Origin: Deltaproteobacteria bacterium
GTDB taxonomy: Bacteria; Desulfobacterota; Desulfovibrionia; Desulfovibrionales; Desulfovibrionaceae
Direction: 5' to 3'
Assembly: GCA_020861205.1 (NCBI GenBank)
Contig: JAJBSY010000347.1
Coordinates: 1 to 5,793, forward strand
DNA length: 5,793 nt
The notes beneath the pieces were generated by a model that ran no database searches, had not been told where the DNA came from, and saw nothing but the letters and a program-made list of their open reading frames with translations. Below, piece after piece: positions 1 through 5,645 of the stretch (within the stretch, counting starts at the first letter, position 1; every line of letters starts with the position of its first letter). Position numbers and translations under genes: made by a program.

Positions 1-60
1 CCGATGGCGCGCCTGTTTGCCATGCCAGAATCGACCCTGTGCGTCCACTGCGCCGAATAA
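1..60 (+). CDS. TraR/DksA-type C4 zinc-finger protein, C-terminal fragment (5' end outside window)
   Basis: Frame 1 is open from the window edge to the TAA at 58-60 and gives the last 19 residues of a protein. The tail reads P-M-A-R, then A-M-P, then S-T-L-C-V-H-C, ending A-E. This matches the end of TraR/DksA-family zinc fingers, where an A-R-x4-P-x2-T-L-C-V-x-C pattern supplies the second CxxC pair of the C4 zinc site; F-plasmid TraR has nearly the same arrangement. Members bind in the RNA polymerase secondary channel and adjust transcription, often in the stringent response. The protein stops two residues after the last Cys, as in the short TraR-like forms rather than longer DksA proteins. 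Only the tail is visible, so the first CxxC and the N-terminal coiled coil or acidic tip cannot be checked. The 25-base gap to the next gene suggests co-transcription. Confidence 0.65.
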   Translation, partial: PMARLFAMPESTLCVHCAE

Positions 61-74
61 CCTTTTCTCAGAGC

Positions 75-80
75 AGGAGG
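75..80 (+). promoter_or_regulatory. Shine-Dalgarno site deciding the peptidase start
   Basis: AGGAGG, a perfect anti-16S match, ends 5 bases before the ATG at 86. The in-frame ATG at 17 has no such site and would overlap the upstream zinc-finger gene for most of the extra stretch. The start at 86 is therefore preferred. Confidence 0.85.
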
Positions 81-85
81 GTCCC

Positions 86-1156
86 ATGGACGCCACCCGG
101 TATGCCGAACGAAGGGAAAAACTGCGCGGCCTGATGCGCGGGAAAAACCTTTCCGCCCTGCTCCTCACCCTTGACGCCAACAGGTTCTATGTCAGCGGGT
201 TCGAGCTGGAGGATCACCAGGTCAACGAAAGTTCGGGCTGCATCCTCGTCACGGCCGACGGCAACGACTGGCTCTGCACGGACGCGCGGTACGACGACGC
301 GGCCAAGCGCCTGTGGGACCCGTCGCGCATCTTCATCTACGGGGGCGACGCGGCCAAGGCCGTCAACACTCTGGTGCGGGACAAGGTTTCCGGGGTCGTG
401 GGCTTTGAGGAAAGCGCCATGACCGTGCGCTTCCATAAGGAATTCTCCGAAGGACTCAGGCTCGAACCCGCCGACGGGCTGGTTGAGGAGTTGCGCATGG
501 TCAAGGAGCCGGAGGAAATCGCCCGCATGGAAGCCTCCGCCGCGTTGAACCACAAGCTTATGGAATGGCTTCCCGGCAATTTGGCAGTGGGCGTGACCGA
601 AGAGGAAATCGCCTGGTCCGTGGAGCGGTTCTTCCGGGAAAACGGCGCCCAATCCCTTGCCTTCCCCTGCATCACCGCCGTCGGGGCGAACGCGGCCCTG
701 CCCCACGCCATGCCGGGGAAAACCGCCATAACGGAAAATACCTGCGTTCTCGTCGACGTCGGGTGCCGCCTGGACGACTACTGCTCCGACCAGACCCGGA
801 CCTTCTGGGTCGGGGACAAGCCGTCCGAGAGTTTCATGGAAACCCTTTCCCTCGTGCGCACGGCCCAGGAAAAGGCCATCGAGGCCATCCGCCCCGGCGT
901 GAAGGCTTCGGACGTTTACGCCGTGGCCCGGAACCATCTCGACGAGCACGGCGTGGGCCGGTACTTCACCCACGGCCTGGGGCACGGCGTCGGTCTGCAG
1001 ACGCACGAAAGCCCTTCCCTCAACCCCCGCAACCACACCGTTCTGCGGCCCGGCATGGTCGTTACCGTGGAACCGGGTCTCTATTACCCGGAATGGGGCG
1101 GCGTCCGCTGGGAATACATGGCGCTGGTCACGGAAGACGGCTGCCGGCTTTTGTAG
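86..1156 (+). CDS. M24-family metallopeptidase (Xaa-Pro aminopeptidase/dipeptidase type)
   Basis: This 356-residue cytoplasmic peptidase has the two-part build of the Xaa-Pro peptidases: a creatinase-like N-terminal domain (about residues 1-135) and a pita-bread M24 catalytic domain (about 145-356). All five dinuclear metal ligands are recognisable: Asp224 in VLVDVG, Asp235 in SDQTRTF, His300 in GLGHGVG, Glu329 in VTVEPG and Glu343 in GVRWE. The accessory histidines His207 (LPHAMPG) and His307 (QTHESP) are also present. In this family these residues activate water to cut the bond between an N-terminal residue and proline. The length is normal for PepQ-like and short PepP-like enzymes, and sequence alone does not separate dipeptidase from aminopeptidase. 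There is no signal peptide. The start is fixed by a strong Shine-Dalgarno site at 75-80. It lies close behind a zinc-finger regulator gene, and no strong T-tract terminator follows. The family call is secure; the exact substrate is not. Confidence 0.93.
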   Translation: MDATRYAERREKLRGLMRGKNLSALLLTLDANRFYVSGFELEDHQVNESSGCILVTADGNDWLCTDARYDDAAKRLWDPSRIFIYGGDAAKAVNTLVRDKVSGVVGFEESAMTVRFHKEFSEGLRLEPADGLVEELRMVKEPEEIARMEASAALNHKLMEWLPGNLAVGVTEEEIAWSVERFFRENGAQSLAFPCITAVGANAALPHAMPGKTAITENTCVLVDVGCRLDDYCSDQTRTFWVGDKPSESFMETLSLVRTAQEKAIEAIRPGVKASDVYAVARNHLDEHGVGRYFTHGLGHGVGLQTHESPSLNPRNHTVLRPGMVVTVEPGLYYPEWGGVRWEYMALVTEDGCRLL

Positions 1157-1292
1157 GAGTCACGCGGACGACGGGAGCCGGTCCGCCTTCGGTTGTCGCT
1201 CTTTCCCATCCCTCCCGCGCCAAGATCCTGGGCCCAAACGCACGCGGCAGTTGCCCTCCCGTTTACGCGCCGAGGGTGCCGCTTCAAATACC

Positions 1293-1317
1293 CGGCCGGC
1301 GTCGGAACCGCCGGCCG
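1293..1317. repeat. Strong GC-rich inverted repeat (9-bp stem, 7-base loop)
   Basis: CGGCCGGCG (1293-1301) and CGCCGGCCG (1309-1317) are perfect reverse complements around the loop TCGGAAC. The element lies 136 bases after the peptidase stop and 207 bases before the CoA-transferase start. It is followed by CGGGGTGTGG rather than a T run, so it is not a standard intrinsic terminator. It could be a T-less terminator, an mRNA-stabilising hairpin or a protein-binding palindrome. I saw no second copy in the window. Confidence 0.55.
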
Positions 1318-1393
1318 CGGGGTGTGGTTCATTCCGTTGGAGAGTTGAAGCGCACCTCGCGCCGATGCCGGATCTTCGAACGCCAAAAAAAGA

Positions 1394-1421
1394 TTGCCTT
1401 CCAGTTTCTTTCTGTTAGATT
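1394..1421 (+). promoter_or_regulatory. Candidate sigma-70-type promoter for the CoA-transferase gene
   Basis: TTGCCT (1394-1399) and TAGATT (1416-1421) match the -35 and -10 consensus at 4 of 6 positions each, with a 16-base spacer. TG at 1413-1414 adds an extended -10 feature. Transcription would start near 1428 and give a leader of about 95 bases that includes the palindrome at 1461-1479. The stretch is clearly AT-richer than its surroundings. TTGACT at 1420-1425 is a better -35 box but has no good -10 at the right distance, so the exact promoter is uncertain. Confidence 0.3.
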
Positions 1422-1460
1422 GACTGCTGCACTTCGGGAAATTTTTCACGAGCATAAAGC

Positions 1461-1479
1461 CCTGTCCCGCGCGGGCAGG
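1461..1479. promoter_or_regulatory. Palindrome in the leader of the CoA-transferase gene, possible operator
   Basis: CCTG-T-CCCGC is followed directly by GCGGG-CAGG, an inverted repeat with 9 paired positions and a single unpaired T. It lies 45 bases before the CoA-transferase ATG and about 40 bases after the candidate -10 box. With no spacer between the arms it suits a dimeric repressor site better than an RNA hairpin, though an RNA form with a CGCG loop is possible. No regulator can be assigned. Confidence 0.35.
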
Positions 1480-1524
1480 AAGTATACAGTCCCTCTAACG
1501 TCATAGCGCGCCAGGAGAATTCCC

Positions 1525-3021
1525 ATGAGCAACGAAAGAATCCGTATGCAGTCCCTCCAGAGCAAGGTTTGTTCCGCCGACGAGGCGGCCATGCTGATCA
1601 AGGACGGTATGTCGGTCGGCATTTCCGGCTTCACCAAATTCGGGGATGCCCGCGCGGTGCCCCGCGCCCTCGTGCGCCGCGCCAATAACGGAGAAAAATT
1701 CCATATCACCCTGATGACGGGCGCCTCGCTGGGCTCCGATATCGACGAAGACCTCGGTGACGCGGGCATCACCGTGCGCCGGCTGCCCTACCAGGGTTCG
1801 GCCAGGCTGCGCACGCACATCAACAGCGGCCGGGTCATGTACACGGACCAGCACCTGTCGCAGACCGGGGAATATATCCGTTCCGGGCACATTCCCAGGC
1901 CGGACGTCGCCATCATCGACGCCACCTTCATCGACGAAAACGGCGGCATCGTCTGCACGACGTCCGTTGGCAACAACACGAGCTTCGCGCTCAACGCCGA
2001 CAAGATCATCGTGGAAATCAACGAGACCCATCCCGTCGAAATGTACGGCCTGCACGATATCTACGTGCCGGAGATGCGACCGGGCAGAAAGCCCATCCCC
2101 CTTATCAACCCGGGCGACAAGATCGGCACGCCGACAATCCGGGTCGATCCTTCCAAAATAGCGGCCATCGTCGTCCACCAGATGGGCGATACCCCGGTCA
2201 AGCTGACGGACGCCGACGACGAGACCAACGCCATCGCCGGGCACCTCATCGAATTTTTCAAGCACGAGGTCAAAAAGGGCCGCATGACCGACCGGCTCCT
2301 GCCGCTCCAATCCGGCGTCGGCGCGGTGGCCAACGCGGTTCTCAAGGGTTTTGAATCCGGGCCCTTCAGCGGTCTCTCCATGTTCACGGAAGTCGCCCAG
2401 GATACCGTCATCGACCTGTTGCTCGACACGGACAAGATGAACGTGGTGTCCACCTCCGCCCTCTCCCTGAGCCAGCCGTACCTGGACCGGGTGCACCGGG
2501 ACGTGAACAAGCTGCAGGGCAAGCTTATCCTGCGCCCCCAGGAGATTTCCAACCATCCGGAACTCATCCGGCGCCTCGGCGTTATCGCCACCAACACGGC
2601 CCTCGAGTTCGATATTTACGGCAACGTCAATTCCACCCACGTCCTGGGAACCAAGATGATGAACGGCATCGGCGGATCCGGGGACTTCGCCCGCAACGCT
2701 TCCTACACCGTGTTCGTGACCAAGTCCTACGCCAAGGGCGGGGCTCTCTCTTCCGTGGTCCCGATGGTTACCCACCATGACCACACCGAGCACGACGTGG
2801 ACATCCTCATCACGGAACGAGGCCTCGCGGACCTGCGCAACCTGGCGCCCCGCGAACGGGCCAAAGTCATTATCGAAAACACGGCCCACCCCAAGTTCAA
2901 GGAACTTCTTTCTGATTACTTCAAGGAAGCCTCGGCCAAGGGCGGCCACACCCCCCACATTCTCGCCAAGGCCTTCTCGCTCCACGAGCGGTTCGAGGCG
3001 ACCGGAAGCATGTTGCCGTAG
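1525..3021 (+). CDS. Acetyl-CoA hydrolase/transferase family protein, succinate CoA-transferase (Cat1/AarC/ScpC-like)
   Basis: This 498-residue family I CoA-transferase moves CoA between an acyl-CoA and a free carboxylic acid in the cytoplasm through a glutamyl-CoA thioester. The likely catalytic glutamate is Glu289 in MFTEV, close to Glu294 of AarC. Family signatures run the full length: ISGFT (33-37), TTSVGNNTSF near 145-154, LQSGVGAVANAV (261-272), NSTHVLGTKMMNG (369-381), GGSGDFARNA (383-392), HHDHTEHDVDIL (417-428) and GLADLRNLAPRERA (433-446). The length equals that of the succinyl-CoA:acetate and propionyl-CoA:succinate enzymes (about 490-540 residues). The sequence does not show which acid is used; acetate, succinate and propionate are the family's usual substrates. 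AGGAG at 1513-1517, 7 bases upstream, supports the start. The gene forms its own unit: a long upstream gap with a candidate promoter and palindrome, and a strong terminator 24 bases after the stop. A role in acetate or succinate conversion during anaerobic metabolism is inference. Confidence 0.94.
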   Translation: MSNERIRMQSLQSKVCSADEAAMLIKDGMSVGISGFTKFGDARAVPRALVRRANNGEKFHITLMTGASLGSDIDEDLGDAGITVRRLPYQGSARLRTHINSGRVMYTDQHLSQTGEYIRSGHIPRPDVAIIDATFIDENGGIVCTTSVGNNTSFALNADKIIVEINETHPVEMYGLHDIYVPEMRPGRKPIPLINPGDKIGTPTIRVDPSKIAAIVVHQMGDTPVKLTDADDETNAIAGHLIEFFKHEVKKGRMTDRLLPLQSGVGAVANAVLKGFESGPFSGLSMFTEVAQDTVIDLLLDTDKMNVVSTSALSLSQPYLDRVHRDVNKLQGKLILRPQEISNHPELIRRLGVIATNTALEFDIYGNVNSTHVLGTKMMNGIGGSGDFARNASYTVFVTKSYAKGGALSSVVPMVTHHDHTEHDVDILITERGLADLRNLAPRERAKVIIENTAHPKFKELLSDYFKEASAKGGHTPHILAKAFSLHERFEATGSMLP

Positions 3022-3045
3022 CCTCAACGACCAGAATCAGTCCGG

Positions 3046-3075
3046 CCCCCGGAGCTTTCCGTTCCGGGGGTTTTT
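3046..3075 (+). terminator. Intrinsic terminator of the CoA-transferase gene
   Basis: CCCCCGGA (3046-3053) pairs with TCCGGGGG (3063-3070). Two more pairs inside (G3054-T3062 wobble, C3055-G3061) leave a 5-base loop. TTTTT follows at once (3071-3075). It begins 24 bases after the stop codon and is the only textbook intrinsic terminator in the window. Confidence 0.9.
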
Positions 3076-3163
3076 CGCGCGCTGAGTATATGGCGACAAT
3101 CATGGTTTTCGCCTCGCGGGCGTGTTTGTATGCCACGTATACCGCCCAGGCGGATAATCCACC

Positions 3164-3169
3164 AAGGAG
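3164..3169 (+). promoter_or_regulatory. Shine-Dalgarno site deciding the small exported protein start
   Basis: AAGGAG ends 7 bases before the ATG at 3177. An in-frame ATG at 3090 has no ribosome binding site and would bury the signal peptide about 30 residues inside the protein. The start at 3177 is therefore preferred. Confidence 0.85.
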
Positions 3170-3176
3170 ACTTACC

Positions 3177-3461
3177 ATGAATATACCACGTACCGGCATC
3201 TTGTGCCTCGGGCTCGTCGCCGTCCTGGCCCTGCCCGCCCTCGCCGCCGACGATTCCCAAGGGCAGCGGCAAACCACCGCCGCCCCGAGCATTTCGGATG
3301 AAGCTTCCCGCACGACGCTCGGCGAACCGGACCGGAACGCGCCTACCGACGCCTCCGCGCGCCGCACCATCAACGAGGGTACCTCGTTCGACCGGGACGC
3401 GCGCAACAACGTTGACGGCGGCCAGGAGCGCCGCGACCTCGGCAACTTGGGCCGTCAGTAA
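3177..3461 (+). CDS. Small exported protein of unknown function
   Basis: This 94-residue protein has a clear Sec signal peptide: a short N-region with Arg5, a hydrophobic core (about residues 7-20) and an ALA cleavage motif at 21-23, with cleavage expected before Ala24 or Asp25. The only Cys (residue 10) lies inside the hydrophobic core with no lipobox, so it is not a lipoprotein. The mature part is about 70 residues, very polar (Asp, Arg, Asn, Thr, Ser, Gly, Gln), with one aromatic residue (Phe in TSFDRDARNN) and no cysteine. It is therefore probably disordered or folds only with a partner, in the periplasm or outside the cell. I do not recognise a family. A strong Shine-Dalgarno site (3164-3169), a plausible export signal and base use like its neighbours argue for a real gene. 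It stands alone between the terminator at 3046-3075 and the hairpin at 3483-3517. I could not identify a convincing promoter in the 100 bases upstream. Confidence 0.8.
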   Translation: MNIPRTGILCLGLVAVLALPALAADDSQGQRQTTAAPSISDEASRTTLGEPDRNAPTDASARRTINEGTSFDRDARNNVDGGQERRDLGNLGRQ

Positions 3462-3482
3462 CAACTCGGTATGGGCCTGACC

Positions 3483-3517
3483 GGCGGCCGGGACGGACGC
3501 GCTCCTCCCGGCCCGCC
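3483..3517 (+). terminator. GC-rich hairpin after the small exported protein gene, possible T-less terminator
   Basis: GGCCGGGA (3486-3493) pairs perfectly with TCCCGGCC (3506-3513). Three more pairs, GGC (3483-3485) with GCC (3515-3517), form past a single bulged C, around a 12-base loop. It starts 22 bases after the stop codon, the right place for a terminator. The sequence that follows is CTTGCGG with no T run, so termination would be weak or need a factor. It could instead protect the mRNA 3' end. Confidence 0.45.
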
Positions 3518-3554
3518 CTTGCGGCGAGTGCCGGGCGGCGCGTACATGTTTTCC

Positions 3555-3583
3555 TTGCTCGCGGGCGATTCTCTTCGTATGAT
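3555..3583 (+). promoter_or_regulatory. Candidate sigma-70-type promoter for hldD
   Basis: TATGAT (3578-3583) matches the -10 consensus at 5 of 6 positions. TTGCTC (3555-3560) keeps the TTG core of a -35 box, and the spacer is the ideal 17 bases. Initiation at A3589 or G3591 would give a leader of about 58 bases. The position, after a putative terminator and before hldD, fits a promoter for an hldD-regulator unit. Confidence 0.5.
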
Positions 3584-3591
3584 GACGGATG

Positions 3592-3617
3592 TGCCCTTGT
3601 TCTCGGGAACAAGGCCA
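3592..3617 (+). promoter_or_regulatory. Hairpin at the predicted 5' end of the hldD transcript
   Basis: CCTTGTTC (3595-3602) and GAACAAGG (3607-3614) are perfect reverse complements around the loop TCGG. Beyond one C-C mismatch, two further pairs form (G3593-C3616, T3592-A3617). The hairpin would begin within a few bases of the predicted transcription start and ends 16 bases before the GGAG ribosome binding site of hldD (3634-3637). A 5'-terminal stem-loop could protect the mRNA. As DNA it could be an operator just downstream of the promoter. It lacks a T tract, so it is not an attenuator of the usual kind. Confidence 0.45.
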
Positions 3618-3647
3618 ATCCTATGATATCGTTGGAGATCGCACGGC

Positions 3648-4619
3648 ATGTACATTGTCACGGGCGGCGCGGGAATGATCGGCAGCGCCATGATATGGAA
3701 GCTGAACGCCTTGGGAATCACGGATATTCTCGTGGTCGACCATCTGGCGTCGTCCGAAAAATGGAAAAACCTTGTCAACCGCGCATTTGCGGAGTACATG
3801 CCGCGCGAAATCTTTCTTGAAAAAATAACCAACGATGCTCTCGGTTCCGCCATAGAGGGCATTTTTCATATGGGGGCCTGCTCGTCCACGACGGAGCGCG
3901 ACGTGGATTACCTGTTGGCCAACAATACGGAATACACGAAAACCCTCGTCCGGTACGCCCTTGATAAAGGCATTCGCATCATCAACGCCTCTTCGGCCGC
4001 CACCTACGGGAACGGCGCGCTGGGCTTCAGCGACAGTCCCGAAGACGTGGCGCGCTATAAACCGTTGAACGCGTATGGCTACTCCAAGCATCTCGTGGAC
4101 CTGTGGGCGGCCCGCCACGGCCTGCAGGAATCCTTCGTCAGCCTGAAGTTCTTCAACGTATACGGACCCAACGAATACCACAAGGGCGACATGCAAAGCG
4201 TCGTGGTGAAGGCCTTCCACCAGGTGCGGGAGACAGGCACCGTGCGGCTTTTCGCATCCGACAGGCCGGAATACCGCGACGGCGGCCAGATGCGGGATTT
4301 CATCTACGTCAAGGACTGCGTGGACGTCATGTGGTGGCTGATGGAGCATACGGAAGCCAACGGCCTGTTCAACCTGGGCACGGGCAGAGCCCGGACCTGG
4401 AACGACCTTGCCCGCGCTCTTTTCGCGAGCATGGGCCGGCGCGAGAATATCGAGTACATTCCGCTTCCCGGGCATCTTCGCGGCAAATACCAGTATTTCA
4501 CCGAGGCCCCCATGCATCGTCTGACCGGGACGGGCTGCCCCATGCCGCGGTATACCCTGGAGCAGGGCGTTGCGGATTATGTGACCAACTACCTTACGCA
4601 GGACGACCCGCACCTGTGA
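3648..4619 (+). CDS. hldD: ADP-L-glycero-D-manno-heptose 6-epimerase
   Basis: HldD (also RfaD/WaaD) converts ADP-D-glycero-D-manno-heptose to the L-glycero form, the last step in making the activated heptose of the LPS inner core. It acts in the cytoplasm. The 323-residue protein is an extended short-chain dehydrogenase with an N-terminal Rossmann fold: TGGAGMIG at 5-12 binds NADP, and Asp31 follows the second strand (LVVDHL). Other family features are HMGACSSTTE (74-83), SSAATYG (115-121), the catalytic YGYSK with Tyr143 and Lys147, FFNVYGPNEYHKG (168-180) including Lys179 at the place of the second essential lysine, and GGQMRDFIYVKD (212-223). These are diagnostic for HldD rather than UDP-hexose epimerases. 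Met10 replaces the more usual Phe in the nucleotide-binding loop. The length is slightly above the 310 residues of the E. coli enzyme. GGAG at 3634-3637 lies 10 bases before the start. A regulator gene follows after 16 bases with no terminator between them. Confidence 0.95.
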   Translation: MYIVTGGAGMIGSAMIWKLNALGITDILVVDHLASSEKWKNLVNRAFAEYMPREIFLEKITNDALGSAIEGIFHMGACSSTTERDVDYLLANNTEYTKTLVRYALDKGIRIINASSAATYGNGALGFSDSPEDVARYKPLNAYGYSKHLVDLWAARHGLQESFVSLKFFNVYGPNEYHKGDMQSVVVKAFHQVRETGTVRLFASDRPEYRDGGQMRDFIYVKDCVDVMWWLMEHTEANGLFNLGTGRARTWNDLARALFASMGRRENIEYIPLPGHLRGKYQYFTEAPMHRLTGTGCPMPRYTLEQGVADYVTNYLTQDDPHL

Positions 4620-4625
4620 CCCTTT

Positions 4626-4630
4626 GGGAG
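4626..4630 (+). promoter_or_regulatory. Shine-Dalgarno site deciding the RpiR-family start
   Basis: GGGAG ends 5 bases before the ATG at 4636. The in-frame TTG at 4624 overlaps this site and has none of its own, so the ATG at 4636 is preferred. The site lies in the 16-base gap after hldD, consistent with translation from a shared mRNA. Confidence 0.75.
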
Positions 4631-4635
4631 TGAGC

Positions 4636-5511
4636 ATGAGTGGCGATTTTTATTCAAAAATCAGAGAATTTACCGTTACCGCCAAGGGCGCGCGCCGGAA
4701 GGTCGTGACCTTTCTGCTGCAAAAGCCCGAAGAGGCCGCGTTCATGACCATCGAGGGCCTGGCGGAGGTGAGCGGCGTCAGCGCGGGCATGGTCTCGCGA
4801 ACGGTCCGCGAAATGGGTTTCGACGGCTTTGCGGATATGCAGAACCAGATCCGCCAGGTGGTGCGCCGGAACATCTCCCGCTCCGCCCGGCTGCGCCGGG
4901 CCCGTCAGGAGGGGGCCTCCTTCCGGGACACCATCCGCTGGGAGCTGAAAAACCTCGCCCGCCTGATAAAGCTCAACTCCGAGGAAACCGTCCAAAAAGC
5001 CGCCGGTATGCTCGCCAAGGCGTCCGCCGTCCATGTCCTCGGGCTTCGCAGCTCGTTCGCCCCGGCCTATTCCCTGGCTTTCGGGCTCGGGCAGATCCGG
5101 GAATACGTCTATCTCATGGACCTCGGCTCCGGCCTCCTGGCGGAACAGGCAAAGCGCCTCGCCGCCGGGGAGCTCATGGTGCTCATCTCCTTCCCCCGCT
5201 ATGTGCGTGAAAGTCTGCTCATGGCGCAGGAAGCCAGGACGGCCGGGTGCCAGATCCTGGCCATCACCGACAGTTTTTCCTCCCCGCTCGCGATGCAGGC
5301 GGATATCGCGCTGCTCGCGCCCTTTGAAAGCTCCAGCTACTTCAACTCCACCATCGCCATGTACGGGATTACCAACGCGCTGCTGGTGGAAACGGCCCAA
5401 GCCCTTGGCGAGAAGGGCGTTCAGGAACTCGAGCGCCTCAACGCGATCGAGCAGCGATGGAAACTGCTGATCAACAGCGAGGACGCCTGGCGGCCCAACC
5501 TCAAGGATTGA
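4636..5511 (+). CDS. MurR/RpiR-family transcriptional regulator (HTH plus SIS domain)
   Basis: This 291-residue protein has an N-terminal RpiR-type helix-turn-helix (about residues 1-78) and a SIS domain (about 120-260). The HTH region contains MTIEGLAEVSGVSAGMVSRT (37-56) and GFDGFADMQ (61-69), the usual order for the family. The SIS domain shows HVLGLRSSFAPA (133-144), MVLISFPRYVRES (181-193), a GCQILAITDS strand and turn (204-213), SPLAMQAD (216-223) and a long C-terminal helix. SIS domains of this family usually bind phosphosugars or related small molecules and so control DNA binding. The SFPRY form of the second motif differs from the common S-x-S/T-G loop but is known in a subgroup of RpiR proteins. 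The gene starts 16 bases after hldD and is probably co-transcribed with it. Whether it controls hldD, itself or distant sugar or amino-acid genes cannot be told from the sequence. Its ligand is unknown. Confidence 0.9.
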   Translation: MSGDFYSKIREFTVTAKGARRKVVTFLLQKPEEAAFMTIEGLAEVSGVSAGMVSRTVREMGFDGFADMQNQIRQVVRRNISRSARLRRARQEGASFRDTIRWELKNLARLIKLNSEETVQKAAGMLAKASAVHVLGLRSSFAPAYSLAFGLGQIREYVYLMDLGSGLLAEQAKRLAAGELMVLISFPRYVRESLLMAQEARTAGCQILAITDSFSSPLAMQADIALLAPFESSSYFNSTIAMYGITNALLVETAQALGEKGVQELERLNAIEQRWKLLINSEDAWRPNLKD

Positions 5512-5577
5512 TCCGCCCTCCCTGAAACGGTGAAGCGGGCGCGTCGCGCGGCAGTTGCGGATCTCCGTCCTTCCGGC

Positions 5578-5590
5578 GGCGCGAAGCGCC
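5578..5590 (+). terminator. Short GC hairpin after the regulator gene, weak terminator candidate
   Basis: GGCGC (5578-5582) pairs with GCGCC (5586-5590) around a GAA loop; GCGAAGC is a known extra-stable small hairpin. Only ATTTG follows. It begins 66 bases after the stop at 5511. The stem is short and the T run poor. The rest of the 134-base gap (5512-5645) shows no clear promoter. Confidence 0.25.
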
Positions 5591-5645
5591 ATTTGCGAGG
5601 CGGGCTGAAAGGCGCATGGAAACGATTTTATCCAAGGAGTGTTTC

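Larger units (their letters stand above)
1157..1524. other. 368-base intergenic region between peptidase and CoA-transferase genes
   Basis: I find no convincing gene here. Just after the peptidase stop, GCGGAC (1164-1169) can pair with GTCCGC (1181-1186); an alternative fold pairs CGAC (1169-1172) with GTCG (1195-1198) and runs into CTCTTTC. Either could end peptidase transcription weakly, but neither has a proper T tract. Further on come a strong GC-rich hairpin (1293-1317), an A-run (1385-1391), a candidate promoter (1394-1421) and a near-perfect palindrome (1461-1479). The AT content rises from about 1380 to 1460, as expected of a promoter region. Open frames crossing this stretch on either strand are Arg/Pro-rich and lack credible ribosome binding sites. 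Confidence 0.6.

Noticed and set aside
68..1036. Long minus-strand open frame opposite the peptidase gene
   Set aside because: It has the same shadow character, while the + strand protein has all catalytic residues.
1420..1448. TTGACT as the -35 box of the CoA-transferase promoter
   Set aside because: It is a good -35 match, but the 16-18-base spacing leads only to T-rich sequence with no -10 box. The TTGCCT/TAGATT pair was preferred.
565..1506. A 313-codon + strand frame overlapping the peptidase and the following gap
   Set aside because: It is Arg/Pro/Gly-rich, out of frame with the peptidase, and has no motif or ribosome binding site.
1501..3027. A 508-codon open frame on the minus strand covering the whole CoA-transferase gene
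   Set aside because: It is a high-GC antisense shadow: Gly/Val/His/Asp-rich with no recognisable domain and no ribosome binding site. The + strand frame carries full family signatures.
3130..3158. ATGCCA-N17-GATAAT as a promoter for the small exported protein
   Set aside because: The boxes fit fairly well, but the transcript would start at about 3165, inside the ribosome binding site at 3164-3169, leaving the message without it.
3090..3176. N-terminal extension of the small protein from an ATG at 3090
   Set aside because: It has no Shine-Dalgarno site and would place the signal peptide internally.
3621..4637. Long minus-strand open frame opposite hldD
   Set aside because: It is an antisense shadow of a clearly conserved gene, with no domain recognised.
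4654..5592. Long minus-strand open frame opposite the RpiR-family gene
   Set aside because: It has shadow composition, and the + strand shows intact HTH and SIS motifs.
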